NCBI GenBank assembly: GCA_029259605.1
Contig: JAJDEV010000037.1
Coordinates: 1-34,078 of the forward strand
Source of the DNA: Planctomycetota bacterium
GTDB taxonomy: Bacteria > Planctomycetota > UBA1135 > GCA-002686595
Direction: 5' to 3'
DNA length: 34,078 bases
Under the pieces are notes generated by a model. That model was not told the origin of the DNA. It worked only from the letters and a program-made list of their open reading frames with translations, and did no database searches. Positions 6,993-15,348 of the stretch are shown piece after piece; position 1 is the stretch's first letter, and every line of letters begins with the position of its first letter. The position numbers and the translations under genes were made by a program.

Positions 6993-8405
6993 ATGCTCTT
7001 CAACAGCGTCGAGTTCATCGCCTTCTGCGTCGTCGTCCTGACGCTCTACCGGTTGGCGCGCACCGTCCGGCTACAGAACGCGCTGCTGCTCGTCGCCAGC
7101 TACCTCTTCTATGGCGCGTGGGACTGGCGCTTCCTGATCCTGATCGCGTTCTCGACGCTGGTCGACTACGTGACCGCGCTGCGGATCCAGGACGCGGAGA
7201 GCGCCGGCGCTCGCAAGCGCTGGCTGACCATCAGCATGGTCTCGAACCTCGGCCTGCTGGGGTTCTTCAAGTACTGGGACTTCGGCGTGCGGTCGATGCT
7301 GGCGCTGCTCGACCAGGTCGGGATGCACCCGAACGTGCACACGCTCGAGATCATCCTGCCGGTCGGGATCTCGTTCTACACGTTCCAGTCGATGAGCTAC
7401 ACCATCGACGTCTACCGCGGGAAGATCAAGGCGACGCGCGACCTCGGTGCCTTCGCGCTCTACGTGGCGTACTTCCCGCAGCTCGTCGCGGGTCCGATCG
7501 AGCGCTCGACGTCGCTGCTCCCACAGATCACGCAACCGCGTCGCCGCGTCTCGCGCGAGGACGTGCGCATCGCGTGCCTGTGGATCTTGCTCGGGTACTT
7601 CAAGAAGGTCGTGATCGCCGACACGCTCGGGCTGATGGTCGACAACGCGTACACGCACACGGACGACATGACCGGCGCGATCATGTACGCAGCGGGTGCG
7701 GGCTTCGCGCTGCAGGTCTACTGCGACTTCGCCGGGTACTCGCTCATCGCGCGCGGCGTGTCGCGCCTGCTCGGCATCGACCTGATGCGGAACTTCCGCA
7801 TGCCGTTCCTGTCGCGCACGACCTCCGAAGCGTGGGATCGCTGGCATATCAGCCTGTCGACGTGGCTGCGCGACTACCTCTACATTCCGCTCGGCGGTAG
7901 CCGTGGAGGCACGCTGATGCGCTACCGCAACCTGATGCTGACCATGCTGCTCGGGGGACTGTGGCACGGTGCGGCGTGGCCGAAGGTCTTCTGGGGTGGA
8001 TGGAACGGCGCGATCCTCGTGCTCGGACTCGTCTTCCGTGGGAAGAGCAAGCCCGACGGCAAGCCCTCGCTCTTCACGTGGGTGCGCCAGACGGCCGTCT
8101 TCATGCTGCTCTGGATCAGCGGGCTGGTCGTCTTCCGTTCGCGCGACATGGACCACGCGTTCGTGATCATCGGCAAGGTCTTCACCGACTTCCGCTGGAC
8201 GCCCGAGCTCGCGATCTACCTGAAGCCGCTGCTCGCGTGCTACGCGCTGATCTACGCGTACCACATCTGGCAGGAGCGAGCGGACAACGAACTCGTGCTG
8301 CTCGAGGCCAATCGCTACGTGAGGACCGCGGCCTACGCGTTCATGCTGATCACGATCGCCGTCGTCGGCTTCCGCCCGCAACCCTTCATCTACTTCCAGT
8401 TCTAG
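6993..8405 (+). CDS. MBOAT-family membrane O-acyltransferase (AlgI-like)
   Basis: A 470-residue polytopic membrane protein of the AlgI/DltB type. It opens with MLFNSVEFIAFCVVVLTLYR and ASYLFYGAWDW, typical of AlgI homologues. It contains YFPQLVAGPIER, the family signature DRWHISLSTWLRDYLYIPLGG, and LWHGAAWPKVFWGGWNG with the invariant catalytic histidine H325. The family transfers acyl (usually acetyl) groups across the membrane onto exopolysaccharides or cell-wall polymers, normally with a periplasmic SGNH partner. SGNH-like genes lie on both sides here (5834-6850 and 8436-9515), supporting a polysaccharide O-acylation module. The glycan is unknown, and no alginate genes are present. Confidence 0.93.
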   Translation: MLFNSVEFIAFCVVVLTLYRLARTVRLQNALLLVASYLFYGAWDWRFLILIAFSTLVDYVTALRIQDAESAGARKRWLTISMVSNLGLLGFFKYWDFGVRSMLALLDQVGMHPNVHTLEIILPVGISFYTFQSMSYTIDVYRGKIKATRDLGAFALYVAYFPQLVAGPIERSTSLLPQITQPRRRVSREDVRIACLWILLGYFKKVVIADTLGLMVDNAYTHTDDMTGAIMYAAGAGFALQVYCDFAGYSLIARGVSRLLGIDLMRNFRMPFLSRTTSEAWDRWHISLSTWLRDYLYIPLGGSRGGTLMRYRNLMLTMLLGGLWHGAAWPKVFWGGWNGAILVLGLVFRGKSKPDGKPSLFTWVRQTAVFMLLWISGLVVFRSRDMDHAFVIIGKVFTDFRWTPELAIYLKPLLACYALIYAYHIWQERADNELVLLEANRYVRTAAYAFMLITIAVVGFRPQPFIYFQF

Positions 8406-8435
8406 CGTGCCTCTATCCACTCATCGGGTGCCCGC

Positions 8436-9515
8436 ATGAAGGGCAACGCCGTACTCCACATCCTCGCCGTCTGCGTCGGCGCCCTCGCCGCCGAGGGCTT
8501 CACGCGCCTCACGATCGAGCCAGACGCGATGTTCGAGATCGCGTTCTCGCCGGGCGCGCAGACGCCGAGCGAGAAGTACGGCTTCGTCTACACGCCGAAC
8601 TTCGACGGGTACATGCGCCACCCGGACAAGGTGTGGGCGGTTCCGGTCGCCTTCGACGAGTACGGCTTCCGGAAGCCGGCAAGCACGCCCGACACGACCG
8701 CGGACGAACGGCTGAAGGTCGTGCTGATCGGCGGGCGCTCGATGACGATGTGCTACGGGTTGCCCGACCACAAGACGATCCAACGCTTCATGGTCGAGGA
8801 CGCGGAGCGCCCGCTCCAGGTCCACAGCACGGGTTGGGCCGGATTCGATCCGCTGCGCAGCTGGCACTACTACCTCGACACGCTCGACCGCGACCTCGAC
8901 GTCGACGTCGCGCTGTTCTGCATCAACCCGGGCGCGATCGAGCAGTACGGCACGCTGCCCGACGACCTGGCGACGATCCCGCGCCACCCGATCCAGGAGC
9001 GCTTCTTCTACATGATGGATGGCAACGTCCGCATGCCGAAGGACGCGCTCGAAGACTGGCTCGGGCCCGACTACTTCGCCTCGTATGTTCTGTATGGGCT
9101 GCTGAGATATCGCCAGTTCCCGCAGCAATGGCTGGCCGCATGGACGCGCGACGAAGAGCCCCCTGCGCAGCGGGGTCCGGACGACGAGGTGGGTGCGGCG
9201 CCGATGGCGGCGAGCGACGCGGAGACGGGACGCCGGCGCTATGCCGAGTTCATGAACCGGATGGCCGCGCACTTCGCCGAGCGCGGAGCGAAGTTCGGCG
9301 TGCTGTTCCTCGCGTCCCGCGGTCACCCCGTCGACTGCTACACGCCGTTCGACGACGCGCTCCCCGCCGCCATCCCGAGGCTCGACCTGCAGGCGCGACT
9401 CCGCGCCGGCATGCAGAACGCCGAGTTCATCGGGATGGGTCATTACAACGCGCGCCACTCCGCGTTGATCGCCGCGCAGCTCGACGCGTTCGTCTTCGCT
9501 CTCGCTGACGAGTAG
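8436..9515 (+). CDS. Divergent SGNH-like protein, MBOAT partner
   Basis: A 359-residue protein beginning 30 bp after the MBOAT gene, with an N-terminal hydrophobic segment (AVLHILAVCVGALAAEGF). It keeps SGNH traces: LIGGRSMTMCYGL at the block I position (GRS instead of GDS, so Ser is present), GWAGFDPLRSWHYY at block II, INPGA near block III, and GHYNARHSALIAAQLDAF at block V. The block V Asp-x-x-His is altered to a Gly-His-Tyr-Asn arrangement, so activity is uncertain. It may be the acyl-transferring SGNH partner (AlgX/AlgJ-like in role) of the MBOAT protein. The fold assignment is moderately sure; the function is inferred from context. Confidence 0.65.
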   Translation: MKGNAVLHILAVCVGALAAEGFTRLTIEPDAMFEIAFSPGAQTPSEKYGFVYTPNFDGYMRHPDKVWAVPVAFDEYGFRKPASTPDTTADERLKVVLIGGRSMTMCYGLPDHKTIQRFMVEDAERPLQVHSTGWAGFDPLRSWHYYLDTLDRDLDVDVALFCINPGAIEQYGTLPDDLATIPRHPIQERFFYMMDGNVRMPKDALEDWLGPDYFASYVLYGLLRYRQFPQQWLAAWTRDEEPPAQRGPDDEVGAAPMAASDAETGRRRYAEFMNRMAAHFAERGAKFGVLFLASRGHPVDCYTPFDDALPAAIPRLDLQARLRAGMQNAEFIGMGHYNARHSALIAAQLDAFVFALADE

Positions 9516-9541
9516 CCGCGGTCCCCTGCCGCGAGCGCCCC

Positions 9542-11074
9542 ATGGACAAGCTCCTGATCTACACCGGAACCCGCTTCGACCGCGAGGTCCCGCTCGCCGA
9601 CGTGACCTCGATCGGTCGGCTCGCGAAGAACACGATCCAGCTGGAAGCGGCCGAGATCTCGCGCGTTCACGCGATCATCACGCGCACCGCGACGGGCTTC
9701 GTCGTCACCGATCAGGGCAGCATGAACGGCACGTCCGTGAACGGCCGCAAGCTCGCGCCGAAGAAGCCGGCCGAGATCACCGACGGCGACCGGATCCGGC
9801 TGGAGTCGTTCGAGCTGCGCGTCTCGCTCGCGAAGCACGCATCGAACTTCGACGCCGCGCGCGTCAGCGAATCGTCGATTCGGCTCGAGCGCGTGCTCTC
9901 GGCGCCGCCGACCCACCGTCAGCCGCTCGCCGACCTGGCCCAATCGGGGCACGCAGACGCGGACGGTCCGATCTGGAACTCGGGCACGACGCGACTGGTC
10001 GTCGCCGACATCATCGACGAGGCGCCGGGCGTGCGGACGTTCCGCTTCGTCGGCAAGCGCACGAAGCTGTTCACCTACGAGCCGGGGCAGTTCGTGACGC
10101 TCGCGCTCGACATCGACCTCGAAACGGTCTACCGCTCGTTCAGCCTCTCGTCGACGCCGTCGCGCCCGCACACGCTCGAGCTCACCGTGCGGCGCTCCGA
10201 CGACGACAACGGCGCGAGCGCTTGGATGCACGACAGCATGCGGCTCGGCGACGAGGTCTCGATGCACGGACCGTCGGGGCACTTCTCGTGCACGCCGTTC
10301 CGCTCGCGCAAGCTGCTCTTCATCACCGGCGGAATCGGGATCACGCCCGTCATGTCGATGCTGCGTTGGATCGCGGACACGGCGGCCGACGTCGACGTCG
10401 TCGTCGTGCATTCCGTCGGCGCGCCCGCGGAGATCGTCTTCCGCAGCGAGCTCGAGTTCCTCGCCGCGCGCCACCCGGGCATCCGCATCCACACGACCGT
10501 CACGTCGAACTGGGACGGCGCGCAGCCCTGGGCCGGGCGCACGGGGCACGTCGACCGCGCGATGATCTCCGACGCGGCGCCCGACCTCGCGGAACGCCAC
10601 GTGTACCTCTGCGCGCCGGCGCCGATGCGCGAGGCGGTCGTCCTCGCGCTCCGCTCGCTGTCCTTCCCGCTCGCGAACCTGTGGACCGAGAGCTTTCGCG
10701 ACGACCGCATCGCGGTCGGCACGGTCGTCGAGCCGCCCGGCGAGCCCGAGACCCCGTTTGCGCCCCCGACCAGCAGCCTGACCGATTCGAGCGCGGGCGA
10801 GCCGCCGCGAGCGCCCGTCACCGCGCCGGGGCAGGCGCCCGCCCGCTACACGGTCCGCTTCACGAAGAGCGGCGTCGAGGCGCGCGCGACGGCGGACATG
10901 ACGCTGCTCGAGATCGCCGAAGCGAACGGCGTCGAGATCCCGTACGGTTGCCGCGCCGGCGAATGCGGCACGTGCGCGGCGCGCTGCTCCGGCACGAACA
11001 TCCCGACCCACGCCGCCGACACGACCTTCACGTGCGTGACGCGCCCCGCGTCGGACGTGGTCGTCGACGCCTGA
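9542..11074 (+). CDS. FHA domain fused to a ferredoxin-NAD(P)H reductase and [2Fe-2S] domain
   Basis: A 510-residue soluble protein with three modules. Residues 1-95 form a forkhead-associated domain, with GRLAKNTIQL, EISRVHAII and GSMNGTSVNG, the phosphothreonine-binding loops. Residues about 150-400 form an FNR-like flavin/nicotinamide reductase: YRSFSLSS binds flavin and GGIGITPVMSML binds NAD(P). Residues about 435-510 form a plant-type [2Fe-2S] ferredoxin domain with C470-x4-C475-x2-C478 and C498. The last spacing is shorter than usual, and an extra Cys (C482) is present. The reductase-ferredoxin order is that of HCP reductases and oxygenase reductases. An N-terminal FHA is unusual and implies docking to a phosphorylated Ser/Thr-kinase substrate. 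The DUF3179 selenoprotein candidate follows 32 bp downstream. Confidence 0.88.
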   Translation: MDKLLIYTGTRFDREVPLADVTSIGRLAKNTIQLEAAEISRVHAIITRTATGFVVTDQGSMNGTSVNGRKLAPKKPAEITDGDRIRLESFELRVSLAKHASNFDAARVSESSIRLERVLSAPPTHRQPLADLAQSGHADADGPIWNSGTTRLVVADIIDEAPGVRTFRFVGKRTKLFTYEPGQFVTLALDIDLETVYRSFSLSSTPSRPHTLELTVRRSDDDNGASAWMHDSMRLGDEVSMHGPSGHFSCTPFRSRKLLFITGGIGITPVMSMLRWIADTAADVDVVVVHSVGAPAEIVFRSELEFLAARHPGIRIHTTVTSNWDGAQPWAGRTGHVDRAMISDAAPDLAERHVYLCAPAPMREAVVLALRSLSFPLANLWTESFRDDRIAVGTVVEPPGEPETPFAPPTSSLTDSSAGEPPRAPVTAPGQAPARYTVRFTKSGVEARATADMTLLEIAEANGVEIPYGCRAGECGTCAARCSGTNIPTHAADTTFTCVTRPASDVVVDA

Positions 11075-11106
11075 CCGCCTTCCGAGCCCCCACCCATCGC
11101 GCCGCC

Positions 11107-12213
11107 ATGACGAACCGCCGACCGCTCGCTCTCGGTCCGCTCCTCCCGCTCGCGTGCCTCGTTGCGTCCTGCTCGACGCCCCAGGCACCTGACCCGTCGG
11201 ACGCGCACGAACAACCGACGGCGGCGGGCACGTTTCGCCCCGAACCGTTGAGCGACGAGGCGCTCGCGGCGTTCGGGCTCCCCTACGAGCTCATCGAGGG
11301 CGAGCCGATGTTCCGCCTGATGGACCACGACGCGATCCCGTCGATCGATGCGCCGACGTTCGTGTCGGTCGACGAGGCGAGCGCGTGGATGGACGTCGAC
11401 GAGACCGTGCTCGGCGTGGTCGGCCGGGATGGAACGGCCAAGTGCTACTCCGCCTGGCAGCTCGACGACCACGAGATCGTGAACGACGTGCTCGACGGAG
11501 CGCCGATCGCGGCGACCTGGTGACCGCTCGCGAATGCGGGAGTCGTGTACTCCCGCGAGCTGGACGGCGCGACGCATCGCTTCGGCGTCACCGGTAGCCT
11601 CTGGCACGGAGTGCTCGTGATGTTCGACCGCGAGACGGGTTCCTATTGGACGCAGATCGACGGGCGCGCGATCCGCGGCGCGAACCAGGGTGCCACGCTC
11701 GCGCACGTCCCGTCCGTGTTCACCACGTTCGGCAGCTGGGTCGACGCGCATCCGGACACGCTCGTGCTCGACAAGGCGGACGACGAGCGCGGGCAGGCCG
11801 CGTCGCACTACGCCGAGTACTTCGCCGATCCCGAGCGGCTCTTCTTCGAGCACCTGGGTGCGGACATCGACACGAGTGTCGTGCGGCCGAAGGAGATCGT
11901 CTTCGGCGTCCGCAACGCGGGCGACGCCGTTGCCGTGCCGCAAGCGACCATCGAGCGCGCGGGCATCGTGCACCTCGAGGTCGGGGGCGATGCGATCGTG
12001 CTCCTGCGGGATGAACGCACCGGCGAGGTGCGCGCGGTGCGGAGCGCGCGCGAGCTCGTCCGGGTCGCGGGCTACGAACCGACGGTGCGCGTCGCGGATG
12101 CCGCGAATGGCGAGGTGATGCGCGTCGACACGCTCGAGCCCGTACGCGTCGATCGAGCGTTCTGGTACGCGTGGGCGCGAACGGTGCCCGACGCGCGCGT
12201 CCACGGCGAGTAA
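11107..12213 (+). CDS. DUF3179 lipoprotein with in-frame TGA (probable selenocysteine U139)
   Basis: Read through one TGA at 11521-11523, this is a 368-residue DUF3179 protein. The N-terminus is a lipoprotein signal ending LVASC (C22). Before the TGA it reads AWQLDDHEIVNDVLDGAPIA; after it, PLANAGVVYSRELDG, HRFGVTGSLWHGVLVMFDRE and TGSYWTQIDGRAI, all in the same frame. DUF3179 proteins normally have a Y/W-C-P-L-C-G-T core, and the TGA takes exactly the first Cys position (ATW-U-PLA). The second family Cys is Ala142, leaving U139 as the only redox residue at the site. An 8-bp hairpin with a G-containing 5-nt loop starts 12 nt after the TGA. A nonsense mutation or sequencing error is the alternative, but the intact downstream family sequence and hairpin favour Sec. 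Function is unknown. Confidence 0.85.
11524..11559 (+). promoter_or_regulatory. Putative bacterial SECIS element for the DUF3179 TGA
   Basis: A perfect 8-bp stem (GCGGGAGT at 11536-11543 with ACTCCCGC at 11549-11556) encloses the loop CGTGT (11544-11548). A further CTC/GAG pairing (11527-11529 with 11557-11559) sits outside a bulge. Twenty nucleotides separate the TGA from the loop, and a G is among the first two loop bases. Both agree with the loose bSECIS consensus for SelB recognition. Confidence 0.7.
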
Positions 12214-12347
12214 CTCGGCCGACATCGCGACACCGCGGTCGTCCACGCCGCGTTCTGTTCGTCGGCGTTCGGCTCAGCTACGCTCTGCGACCTCGCGCCC
12301 GCTGCGCGAGTTTCGCCACAGCCAATCAAGAAAAAGGGGGTCGGATC
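12214..12347. promoter_or_regulatory. Intergenic leader with strong ribosome-binding site
   Basis: A 134-bp gap follows the DUF3179 gene. Its end carries an A/G-rich AAAAAGGGGG about 8 nt before ATG 12348, the clearest Shine-Dalgarno-like sequence on this strand besides that at 4875. No promoter box can be named, but a new transcription start here is plausible. Confidence 0.4.
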
Positions 12348-12671
12348 ATGCTCGTCGTCAATACCGAGTTCGTTCCGGGATTCGAGGTCACGAAGGTTCT
12401 CGGACTCGTGCAAGGCAACACGATTCGCGCCAAGCACGTCGGTCGCGACATCGCCGCCGGGCTCAAGAACCTCGTCGGCGGCGAGCTGAAGGGATACACC
12501 GAACTCCTCACGGAGGCACGGCGTCAGGCGATCGAGCGGATGATCTCGCAGGCCGAGCAGCTCGGCGCGGACGCGGTCGTCAATGTGCGCTTCACGACGA
12601 GCGCGGTCACTGCGGGCGCGGCCGAGCTCTACGCCTACGGCACCGCGGTCACGCTCGCCGGAGGTGCGTGA
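12348..12671 (+). CDS. YbjQ-family (heavy-metal-binding domain) protein
   Basis: A 107-residue cytoplasmic protein covering a whole YbjQ/UPF0145 domain. It has the N-terminal VNTEFVPGFEVTKVLGLVQG, then GNTIRAKHVGRDIAAGLKNLVGGELKGYTELL, ARRQAIERMISQAEQLGADAVVNVRF and a final LYAYGTAV strand. Length and motif order match typical members. The family forms beta-rich pentamers of unknown biochemical role, sometimes labelled heavy-metal-binding from weak similarity. Its stop overlaps the ATG of a second YbjQ-like gene by one base (TGATG), so the two are probably co-translated. Confidence 0.93.
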   Translation: MLVVNTEFVPGFEVTKVLGLVQGNTIRAKHVGRDIAAGLKNLVGGELKGYTELLTEARRQAIERMISQAEQLGADAVVNVRFTTSAVTAGAAELYAYGTAVTLAGGA

Positions 12672-13156
12672 TGGACGGCGACGCAGCCACGTTCAACTTC
12701 CTCATCCTGCTCGTCCCGATCGTTTTGATCGTCCTCGGCGCCGGCGTCGGCGGTCTGACCGCGCGCACCCACCTGCGCAGCCTCGAACGTCGCGAGGCCG
12801 AGCTCACCTCGATCGAGGTCAACAACCTGAAGTTCGTGCGCGACCCGGGGTCCGCCGCGGACACACGCATGGTCCTGGGGCAGGTCGTCATCGCGACGGA
12901 CTACTTCAAGAGCCTCGCGACAGCGCTCCGCAACCTGGTCGGCGGCGAGATGCGCGCGGCCGAGGGCCTGATGAACCGCGCGCGGCGCGAGGCGCTCGTG
13001 CGCATGCTCGAGGACGCGCGCTCGATGAACGCCGACGAGGTCTGGAACGTGCGCTTCGGCTTCTCGAACATCTCGCAGATGCGCGGCAAGCAAGGCGCGA
13101 TGCAAGTCGAGGTCTTCGCGTGGGGAACGGCGGTGCGACGCGGCGCGTCGGCGTAG
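12671..13156 (+). CDS. Membrane-anchored YbjQ-like protein
   Basis: A 161-residue protein with an N-terminal transmembrane helix (FNFLILLVPIVLIVLGAGVGGL) followed by a YbjQ-like domain. The domain has VLGQVVIATDYFKSLATALRNLVGGEMRAAEGL, then ARREALVRMLEDARSMNADEVWNVRFGFSNIS, ending in VEVFAWGTAVR. The family's G-D/A-V-x-N-V-R strand is present as WNVRF. ATG 12671 overlaps the previous stop; a GTG three bases earlier is also possible. The pair looks like a duplicated YbjQ gene in which one copy gained a membrane anchor, allowing a hetero-oligomer at the membrane. That is inference. Confidence 0.85.
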   Translation: MDGDAATFNFLILLVPIVLIVLGAGVGGLTARTHLRSLERREAELTSIEVNNLKFVRDPGSAADTRMVLGQVVIATDYFKSLATALRNLVGGEMRAAEGLMNRARREALVRMLEDARSMNADEVWNVRFGFSNISQMRGKQGAMQVEVFAWGTAVRRGASA

Positions 13157-13165
13157 GAACAGGGC

Positions 13166-14023
13166 GTGGACGGTGAGATTCCCACCGGCCACGGGATCGA
13201 GGACGAGCCGCAGTTTCGCGCGGGTCGACACGCGCCCGACCCTTCCGAGCTCGAGGCCGAACGAACGCTCGAACGCGAAGCGTCGGCCGGCGGGCACGAT
13301 CGGGACGAGGCGCTCGCGTCCGTCTTCGAGGAGTCGCACTCGTTCCTTTATCGAACGGGTCCGAGTTCGGCCGTGTTCGAGCGCGACGTCATGTGCGCGC
13401 ACTGCGGTCGCGACCTCTACGGCGAAGTGCGCGGGTTGCCCTGTCCGACCTGTGGGCACGAGCCCGCGCGCGTGTGGAGGGACTGGTACGAGCGCCGTCG
13501 CGCGGGCGTCGCGGCGTGGCAGAGCTGGATGCTCTTCGCACTGGTCGCGCTCTTCAGCGGTCCGCTCGCGATCATCGGCACGCTGATCTCGGGCCACGGC
13601 GGCGGGATCCTGCGCAGCACCGTGTTCGGCCCCACGATCGAGGAGATGCTGAAGATCGGCGTGCTCGCGTTCCTCGTCGAGACGCGCCCCTACCTGCTGC
13701 GCGGCGCGTGGCAGATCCGTGTCGCGGCGCTCGCATCCGCGCTCGCCTTCGCGACGATCGAGAACCTCGTCTACATCTTCTGGTATCTCGACGACCCGTC
13801 GCGGTCGCTCGTCCTCTGGCGCTGGAGCGTGTGCACTTCGCTGCACGTCGTCGCGACCTGCATCGCGGCCCAGGGCATCGTGCGCGTCTACACGCGCTCG
13901 CATCGCACGCTCGCCCGCCCGGATCTCGCCCACGGGTTCCGCTGGCTGGTCGCGGCGATCGCGTTGCACGCGCTCTACAACGCCGTCGTCCTGGGAATGG
14001 AGGCCGCCGGCCATGCGTTCTGA
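13166..14023 (+). CDS. PrsW-like intramembrane metalloprotease with zinc ribbon
   Basis: A 285-residue protein starting at GTG 13166, with an acidic N-terminus, a zinc ribbon (CAHC ... CPTC, about residues 77-97) and a polytopic membrane domain. The latter has the PrsW/CPBP-type motifs TIEEMLKIGVLAFLVE (adjacent glutamates plus Lys), AFATIENLVYIFWY (E-N), a membrane His (SLHVVAT) and HALYNAVV. PrsW proteases cleave membrane-bound anti-sigma factors in Gram-positive bacteria, and the motif set suggests an active glutamic/metal centre. Three ECF operons lie in the window, so an anti-sigma substrate is imaginable but not shown. It overlaps the MATE gene by 11 bp. Confidence 0.85.
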   Translation: MDGEIPTGHGIEDEPQFRAGRHAPDPSELEAERTLEREASAGGHDRDEALASVFEESHSFLYRTGPSSAVFERDVMCAHCGRDLYGEVRGLPCPTCGHEPARVWRDWYERRRAGVAAWQSWMLFALVALFSGPLAIIGTLISGHGGGILRSTVFGPTIEEMLKIGVLAFLVETRPYLLRGAWQIRVAALASALAFATIENLVYIFWYLDDPSRSLVLWRWSVCTSLHVVATCIAAQGIVRVYTRSHRTLARPDLAHGFRWLVAAIALHALYNAVVLGMEAAGHAF

Positions 14024-15344
14024 CGCCGGCGTCGAGAACGCGTTCGTCCAGCGCCCGCATCGCACGGTCTTTCGACTGTCGGTGCCGGTCTTCTTCTCGC
14101 TGATCGCCGAGCCGATCACCGGGCTCGTCGATACGCACTACGTCAAGGAGCTCGGTGCCGACCCGCTCGCGGCGCTCGGCGTGGGCACCGCGCTCTTGTC
14201 CGCCGTCTTCTGGATCTTCAACTTCCTCGGCACCGGCACGCAGACCGAGATCGCGCGCGCCTACGGATCGAACCGGCGCGAGGACGGTCGTTCGATCGCG
14301 TCGCTCGCGATCGTCCTCTGCCTCGGGTTCGGAGCGGTCCTCGCCGCGCTGGCCTGGATGTTCGGTGGCGCCGCGGTCGATCGCATGGAAGCGGCGAGCG
14401 GTGTGCGCGCCGACGCGCTGCGCTACATCGAGATTCGCGCGCTCGCCGCTCCCGCCGTGTTGCTCATGTCCGCCTGCTTCGGCGCGCTGCGCGGCGTGCA
14501 GGACATGCGCAGCACGCTCTTCATCGCGGTGTTCGCGAACGTCGTCAACGTCGTGCTCGACATCCTGCTGATCTCCGGCGCGGGGCCGATCCCCGCGCTC
14601 GGTGTCACGGGCGCGGCGGTGGCGACGGCGATCGCGCAATGGATGGGCGCGATCTGGGCGCTCGTCTTGGTTCGACAACGCATCGGCCTCGGCACCGAGC
14701 TGCACCTGCGTGACGCCAAGCGCCTGCTCGTGGTCGGCTTCGACCTGTTCCTGCGCACGGGTCTGCTCACGCTCTTCCTGCTCATGACGACGCGCGCGGC
14801 GACGAAGATCTCGAGCGAGGCGGGCGCGGCGCACCAGGCGATTCGCAACGTGTGGCTGCTCGCCGCGCTCTGCCTGGACGCGTTTGCAGCGACGGCGCAG
14901 AGCTTGACGGGCTACTTCCACGGCGCGGAGCGGCCCGACCTCATGCGCCGCGTCGCCTCGGTCACGTGCAAGCAGAGCTTCGCGATGGGCGTGGCTCTCG
15001 CGCTCGCGATGCTCGCCTCGACCTCGGCCGTCGGCGCGCTCCTCGTGCCCCCCGAGGCGCTCGCGGTGTTCGCGTCCGCCTGGTGGTTGTCGGCAGCCTT
15101 CCAACCGATCAACGCGCTCTCCTTCGCGACCGACGGCATCCACCTCGGGACGGCGGACTACACCTATCTGCGCAACGCGATGCTCGTGTCGACCACGCTC
15201 GGCATCGGCGCACTGCTCGCGCTCGAAGAGGCGGGCCAGCTCACGCTCGGGAGCGTCTGGGGCGTCACGGCCGCGTGGATCGCGGTGCGCTCGGTATTCG
15301 GAATGGCGCGCATCTGGCCGGGTTCGGGAGTGTGGCGGCGCTAG
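14013..15344 (+). CDS. MATE-family (DinF-like) efflux transporter
   Basis: A 443-residue integral membrane protein of about 12 helices. The N-terminus (FRLSVPVFFSLIAEPITGLVDTHYVKELG) is the classic MATE start, followed by NFLGTGTQTEIARAYGSNRRED and FGALRGVQDMRSTLFIAVFANVVNVVLD. The twofold repeat begins again near residue 240 (LFLRTGLLTLFLLMTTRAATKI). DinF-like MATE transporters exchange Na+ or H+ for cationic drugs or other amphipathic compounds. ATG 14013 overlaps the PrsW-like gene, indicating co-transcription with the YbjQ-PrsW group. The TAG stop lies in CTAG (15341-15344), an unoccupied site of the kind used by the repeats. The substrate is unknown. Confidence 0.92.
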   Translation: MRSDAGVENAFVQRPHRTVFRLSVPVFFSLIAEPITGLVDTHYVKELGADPLAALGVGTALLSAVFWIFNFLGTGTQTEIARAYGSNRREDGRSIASLAIVLCLGFGAVLAALAWMFGGAAVDRMEAASGVRADALRYIEIRALAAPAVLLMSACFGALRGVQDMRSTLFIAVFANVVNVVLDILLISGAGPIPALGVTGAAVATAIAQWMGAIWALVLVRQRIGLGTELHLRDAKRLLVVGFDLFLRTGLLTLFLLMTTRAATKISSEAGAAHQAIRNVWLLAALCLDAFAATAQSLTGYFHGAERPDLMRRVASVTCKQSFAMGVALALAMLASTSAVGALLVPPEALAVFASAWWLSAAFQPINALSFATDGIHLGTADYTYLRNAMLVSTTLGIGALLALEEAGQLTLGSVWGVTAAWIAVRSVFGMARIWPGSGVWRR

Positions 15345-15348
15345 CGGG

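Noticed and set aside
11521..11523. TGA as a sense codon because of a changed genetic code
   Set aside because: TGA ends several well-supported genes here (3836, 4339, 14023, 17695), so only the two special TGA codons appear to be recoded.
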